Positions 61,801-64,000 of a stretch of DNA of 64,000 nt are shown in pieces. Position 1 is the stretch's first letter; each line of letters starts with the position of its first letter. The DNA is from Diploscapter coronatus. Taxonomy: Eukaryota; Nematoda; Chromadorea; Rhabditida; Rhabditidae. Below the pieces are notes generated by a model. That model saw only the letters and a list, made by a program, of their open reading frames with translations, did not search any database and was not told the DNA's origin. The stretch spans positions 37,525,249 to 37,589,248 of the forward strand of contig OZ038423.1 of assembly GCA_964036155.1 (NCBI GenBank). Reading direction: 5' to 3'. The position numbers were made by a program, and so were the translations under genes.

Positions 61801-62051
61801 GCATCGAGTCTAGCTTTGACACGATCTCTCCACGAGTCCAGATTTTCTTTGATATTCTAAAAGTCTTATTTGCCAAGTGTTAGAATGAACTGGTCTCCTA
61901 CTTGAACGTTCCTAGTGGCTGACTGAGCGCCTTCTGGAGATAGGTGAAATGTTAGATGAGTGGTATAGATCTCGTCACGGAATCGGCCCAAGTCGGCTTG
62001 GATGTCGGAGATTTCACTCTGACGCAACGACGCCTCGCGGATCACACCTTC
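49880..62051 (-). CDS. vab-10: Spectraplakin, VAB-10B-type: spectrin repeats, EF hands, GAS2 domain and EB1-binding tail
   Basis: About 20 minus-strand exons. The first visible ones (61903-62051, 61669-61856, about 61220-61340, 61135-61210, 60983-61072, 60730-60933) start the spectrin-repeat rod. One exon, 55371-60686, is 5.3 kb and codes about 1770 residues of repeats. More rod exons run to 50661. There the EF-hand pair appears (LFRRMDRSHTGLVPRETF and DLFDRNGMINSKQFIDAL), followed by the GAS2 domain (CKCCQPFLIEKVGDMSYRF, then [21 protein letters not shown] and KHDPCRAK). The last two exons (50070-50318, 49880-50028) have SRIP and TKIP, both SxIP-type EB1-binding motifs in basic Ser-rich surroundings, as in ACF7/MACF1. 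Spectraplakins cross-link actin and microtubules. In nematodes VAB-10B acts in epidermal and other cell shape. The actin-binding and plakin N-terminus must lie beyond 64000. The introns near 61210 and 61100 are the least certain. Confidence 0.9.
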
Positions 62052-63258
62052 CTGTAGAATTACTCAGGTTTGTACCGATAATTTTCCCTTTGATGACTGA
62101 CAGATTTTTCGTTAGAAGCGTTAGAGTTCTAGCGATTTCCCTTCAGATACTGTAACTGCTTTTCGATAACTCTTATCAATAGATCAATACTCTTGTCTGA
62201 TATTATTATACTGCTATTTTTATGTTTTATTTATTATACACATCTGACAAAATCTATTATGCGCACATGAAAAGAAGCTTTTGAAAAATATAAATGTTGG
62301 CAGTGAATTTGTTTTCAAACACAACCGAAGATATCAAAATGTCCAAGTGAAGGAGAAAAGTTCGAATGTTTAAGGCACTGGGTTTGTGGAACTGGAATTT
62401 TGGGCGCACATAAAAATAAAATTATCTGTCTATTTAGAGAATGTCTAAATATAACTTTTGTTAAATAAGTATTTGAGCTTATGATAAGGCACGCTGAAAA
62501 TGGACGTCGAAATATGTGATGATAAGATAGATGAATGGGTAACTGATAAGGGAGTTGGTCGGTAATAATAAAGTGATAATAGCTAAGCTGAACAAATCAC
62601 AATCAATACGGTTCTGGAATTATTTTCGAGTAATGGATTAAATTCTCCAACAAATTTTCGCCGATGATCAAATTCGCTCAAGTTCCTAGAGGCGCTGATG
62701 GAATTGAGAAACAGGAGTTCCTTTGACGCAGCAAAGTTGTGATGGGATAAATTTTCTTAAAAATAACTGATGGCAGCTGAAGTTGAGAGGCGCGGCTAGA
62801 TAAATTTAACTTTGTCCATTCTTTGCAGATCACTACTAACAAGTCCAACGAAATTCTAGACGAAATCTCGAGAAATATCTTTAAATTTGTCTAATAAAAA
62901 TAAACTAAATATCATGCAATTTGTAAAACTCAAAGTAAAATTCTGAAATTCTATGAAACTCTGAAGATCAGGCAAAGGGGTCATTTTATTCAAAATCCAA
63001 TCTGAAGTTGTGCACAGATAGTGAGGCGCGCGAGTTAGCAATTTAGCGTCCTGACTTCATCTCGTAGAATTTCAGTTTTCCAAATATGGCATCCCAAATT
63101 TCATACGCCATGCCACACACACACGGTAAGATACAAGAAGATATAACCTTCGGTCATCTAGTACTACCACCAGAAGAAATGCTAACCAAAAGTTACTCTC
63201 AAACAACAAATGGGGTTGGGCAAAATTCAACAACGAGAATCAGTGGGGGAAAACCGGC
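62052..63258. other. vab-10A 3' UTR and intron before B-specific exons
   Basis: A minus-strand AATAAA at 62985-62990 lies about 270 bp after the vab-10A stop at 63259. The rest is AT-rich and runs to the acceptor of the first B-type exon (TTCTACAG before 62051). No other gene was recognised. Confidence 0.5.
62985..62990 (-). terminator. Poly(A) signal for the vab-10A-type end
   Basis: AATAAA on the minus strand, about 270 bp downstream of the TAA that closes the plectin-repeat exon. This distance suits a real 3' UTR and supports an isoform that ends here. Confidence 0.5.
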
Positions 63259-64000
63259 TTAGTCCCTTCGAGCCCATCTGGGAGCGTCCTGAGTTGCTTC
63301 GCTTCCAGTGTCCTCGATGGTGGTGTAGGGGGCAAGAGGGTCTGCAGATCGGCGCAACTCCTCGGGATTTCCGTGCCAGTTTACGGTTCTCGTGAATTGC
63401 CTTGTCTTGACGCCTTCGGGAGTGGTGTGAGAGGTCGTGGAGTGGGTGTACGAGCCAGATGGAGGCGGGGATGGGGTTCTTCCTCTGCCGTGTCCGGAAA
63501 TGATCTGCGAGGCTTGGTGGACTTCCTCAATTGGCATGTTGAGTCCTTCCATCAAGCGGCGGAGGGCGCTCTGATTGATGAGATTCATGTGACCGGCTGC
63601 TGGGATCGAATATCGTCGGCCAGATTCGGGATTAACGATTTCTCCAGTGAGCACGTCGAGAAGACCGGTCTCGGCTGCTTCTCTCACGGAAAGTTGTCGG
63701 CCGGTCACTGGATGCTTGATGATTTTGTCGTCGACGTCGAACTGATTGGACTCGAGGTTGGAGAGGAATTCGTGCTGAAGATCAGCCAAAGTAGATGGGT
63801 CGTCGACGAGACTTCTGGCGCGATCTCCAGGAATGCTAGTCTGCGATTGACGCAATCGGACAGTCAGGCCAGGCTCGGTCTTCTGCGGGGTGAATCGCTT
63901 CGTGATCGTAGTCTCCTGGCGCCATCTTGGTCCAGACGAAGATCCACCTCCGCCGCGTGAGCCATCCCCAGCATCTTGGATTTTGAACTTGTATCCCTCG
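63259..64000 (-). CDS. vab-10: Spectraplakin, VAB-10A-type C-terminal exon with plectin-like repeats (partial)
   Basis: One open exon enters from the window edge and ends in TAA at 63261-63259 (final residues PRWARRD). It contains plectin-like repeat wording: DKIIKHPVTGRQLSVREAAE, LLDVLTGEIVNPESGRRYSI and an INQSALRRLMEGLNMP segment. A Gly/Ser-rich linker (SRGGGGSSSG) lies upstream and a Ser/Thr/Pro-rich tail with TPSPPPSGSYTHSTTSHTT lies downstream. In C. elegans vab-10 the A isoform ends after plakin repeats that bind intermediate-filament attachment sites (fibrous organelles), while the B isoform splices past this exon to spectrin repeats. The same arrangement fits here. No splice donor was found before the stop, so joining to the B exons must use a donor beyond 64000 or one I did not recognise. 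Confidence 0.85.
   Translation of the reverse strand, partial: EGYKFKIQDAGDGSRGGGGSSSGPRWRQETTITKRFTPQKTEPGLTVRLRQSQTSIPGDRARSLVDDPSTLADLQHEFLSNLESNQFDVDDKIIKHPVTGRQLSVREAAETGLLDVLTGEIVNPESGRRYSIPAAGHMNLINQSALRRLMEGLNMPIEEVHQASQIISGHGRGRTPSPPPSGSYTHSTTSHTTPEGVKTRQFTRTVNWHGNPEELRRSADPLAPYTTIEDTGSEATQDAPRWARRD

Noticed and set aside
63373..63960. Plus-strand open frame of 195 codons
   Set aside because: It is antisense to the plectin-repeat exon and has no recognisable product or splice context.
1..64000. Search by eye for tRNA, rRNA, CRISPR arrays and bacterial-style operons
   Set aside because: No B-box plus acceptor-stem arrangement, no rRNA-like blocks and no regularly spaced repeats were found. 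Every gene has spliceosomal introns.

Overview
This is a stretch of compact animal nuclear genome, most likely from a nematode. Genes have many short introns (the shortest convincing ones are 40-50 bp), acceptors of the TTTTCAG type, and an acceptor-like CAG a few bases upstream of many start codons, as expected where messages receive a trans-spliced leader. The protein set (spectraplakin of the vab-10 type, myosin VI, TWK-type K2P channel, MBD2/3 lacking an MBD, a chemoreceptor-like membrane protein) also fits a nematode. Another trans-splicing ecdysozoan cannot be excluded. Exon boundaries below were worked out by hand from splice consensus, reading frame and remembered family sequences; no search was run.

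Layout. 1-1901 (-) ABHD18-like hydrolase, cut off at the window edge, head-to-head with 1900-3198 (+) a Maf-type nucleotide pyrophosphatase. 3791-8202 (+) RNF145/TRC8-like multi-span RING E3. 8701-10483 (+) mitochondrial ribosomal protein bL19m. About 10890-11141 (+) a possible small membrane protein. 11601-21784 (-) complete myosin VI. 21785-24363 has no recognisable gene. 24364-25433 (+) SRP19. 26385-27226 and 27425-28230 (+) two tandem Ctr copper transporters. 29101-31462 (+) TWK potassium channel. 32669-34745 (+) casein kinase II beta. 35306-36988 (+) MBD2/3-like NuRD subunit. 38221-39259 (-) RNF26-like membrane RING protein. 39591-45882 (-) an unrecognised Ser/Thr/Pro-rich protein whose 4.9-kb intron holds, on the other strand, a chemoreceptor-like gene (41321-43974). 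45974-48203 (+) eIF3e. 48800-49341 (+) a small secreted protein resembling plant S-protein homologues (SPH). 49880-64000 (-) the 3' two-thirds of a vab-10-like spectraplakin gene, with an A-type end (stop at 63259) upstream of the B-type spectrin-repeat, EF, GAS2 tail.

Most genes are single-copy housekeeping or structural genes: translation (eIF3e, bL19m), protein targeting (SRP19), signalling (CK2 beta), chromatin (MBD2/3), cytoskeleton (myosin VI, vab-10), membrane transport and ubiquitin ligation. They do not form one pathway. Introns and intergenic gaps carry ten short terminal-inverted-repeat elements (about 80-170 bp), including two small families with three copies each. The most unusual items are the SPH-like secreted protein, the nested receptor segment bounded by a 21/22-bp direct repeat, a palindromic element that appears to have become coding exon, and the overlapping divergent start codons of the first two genes.
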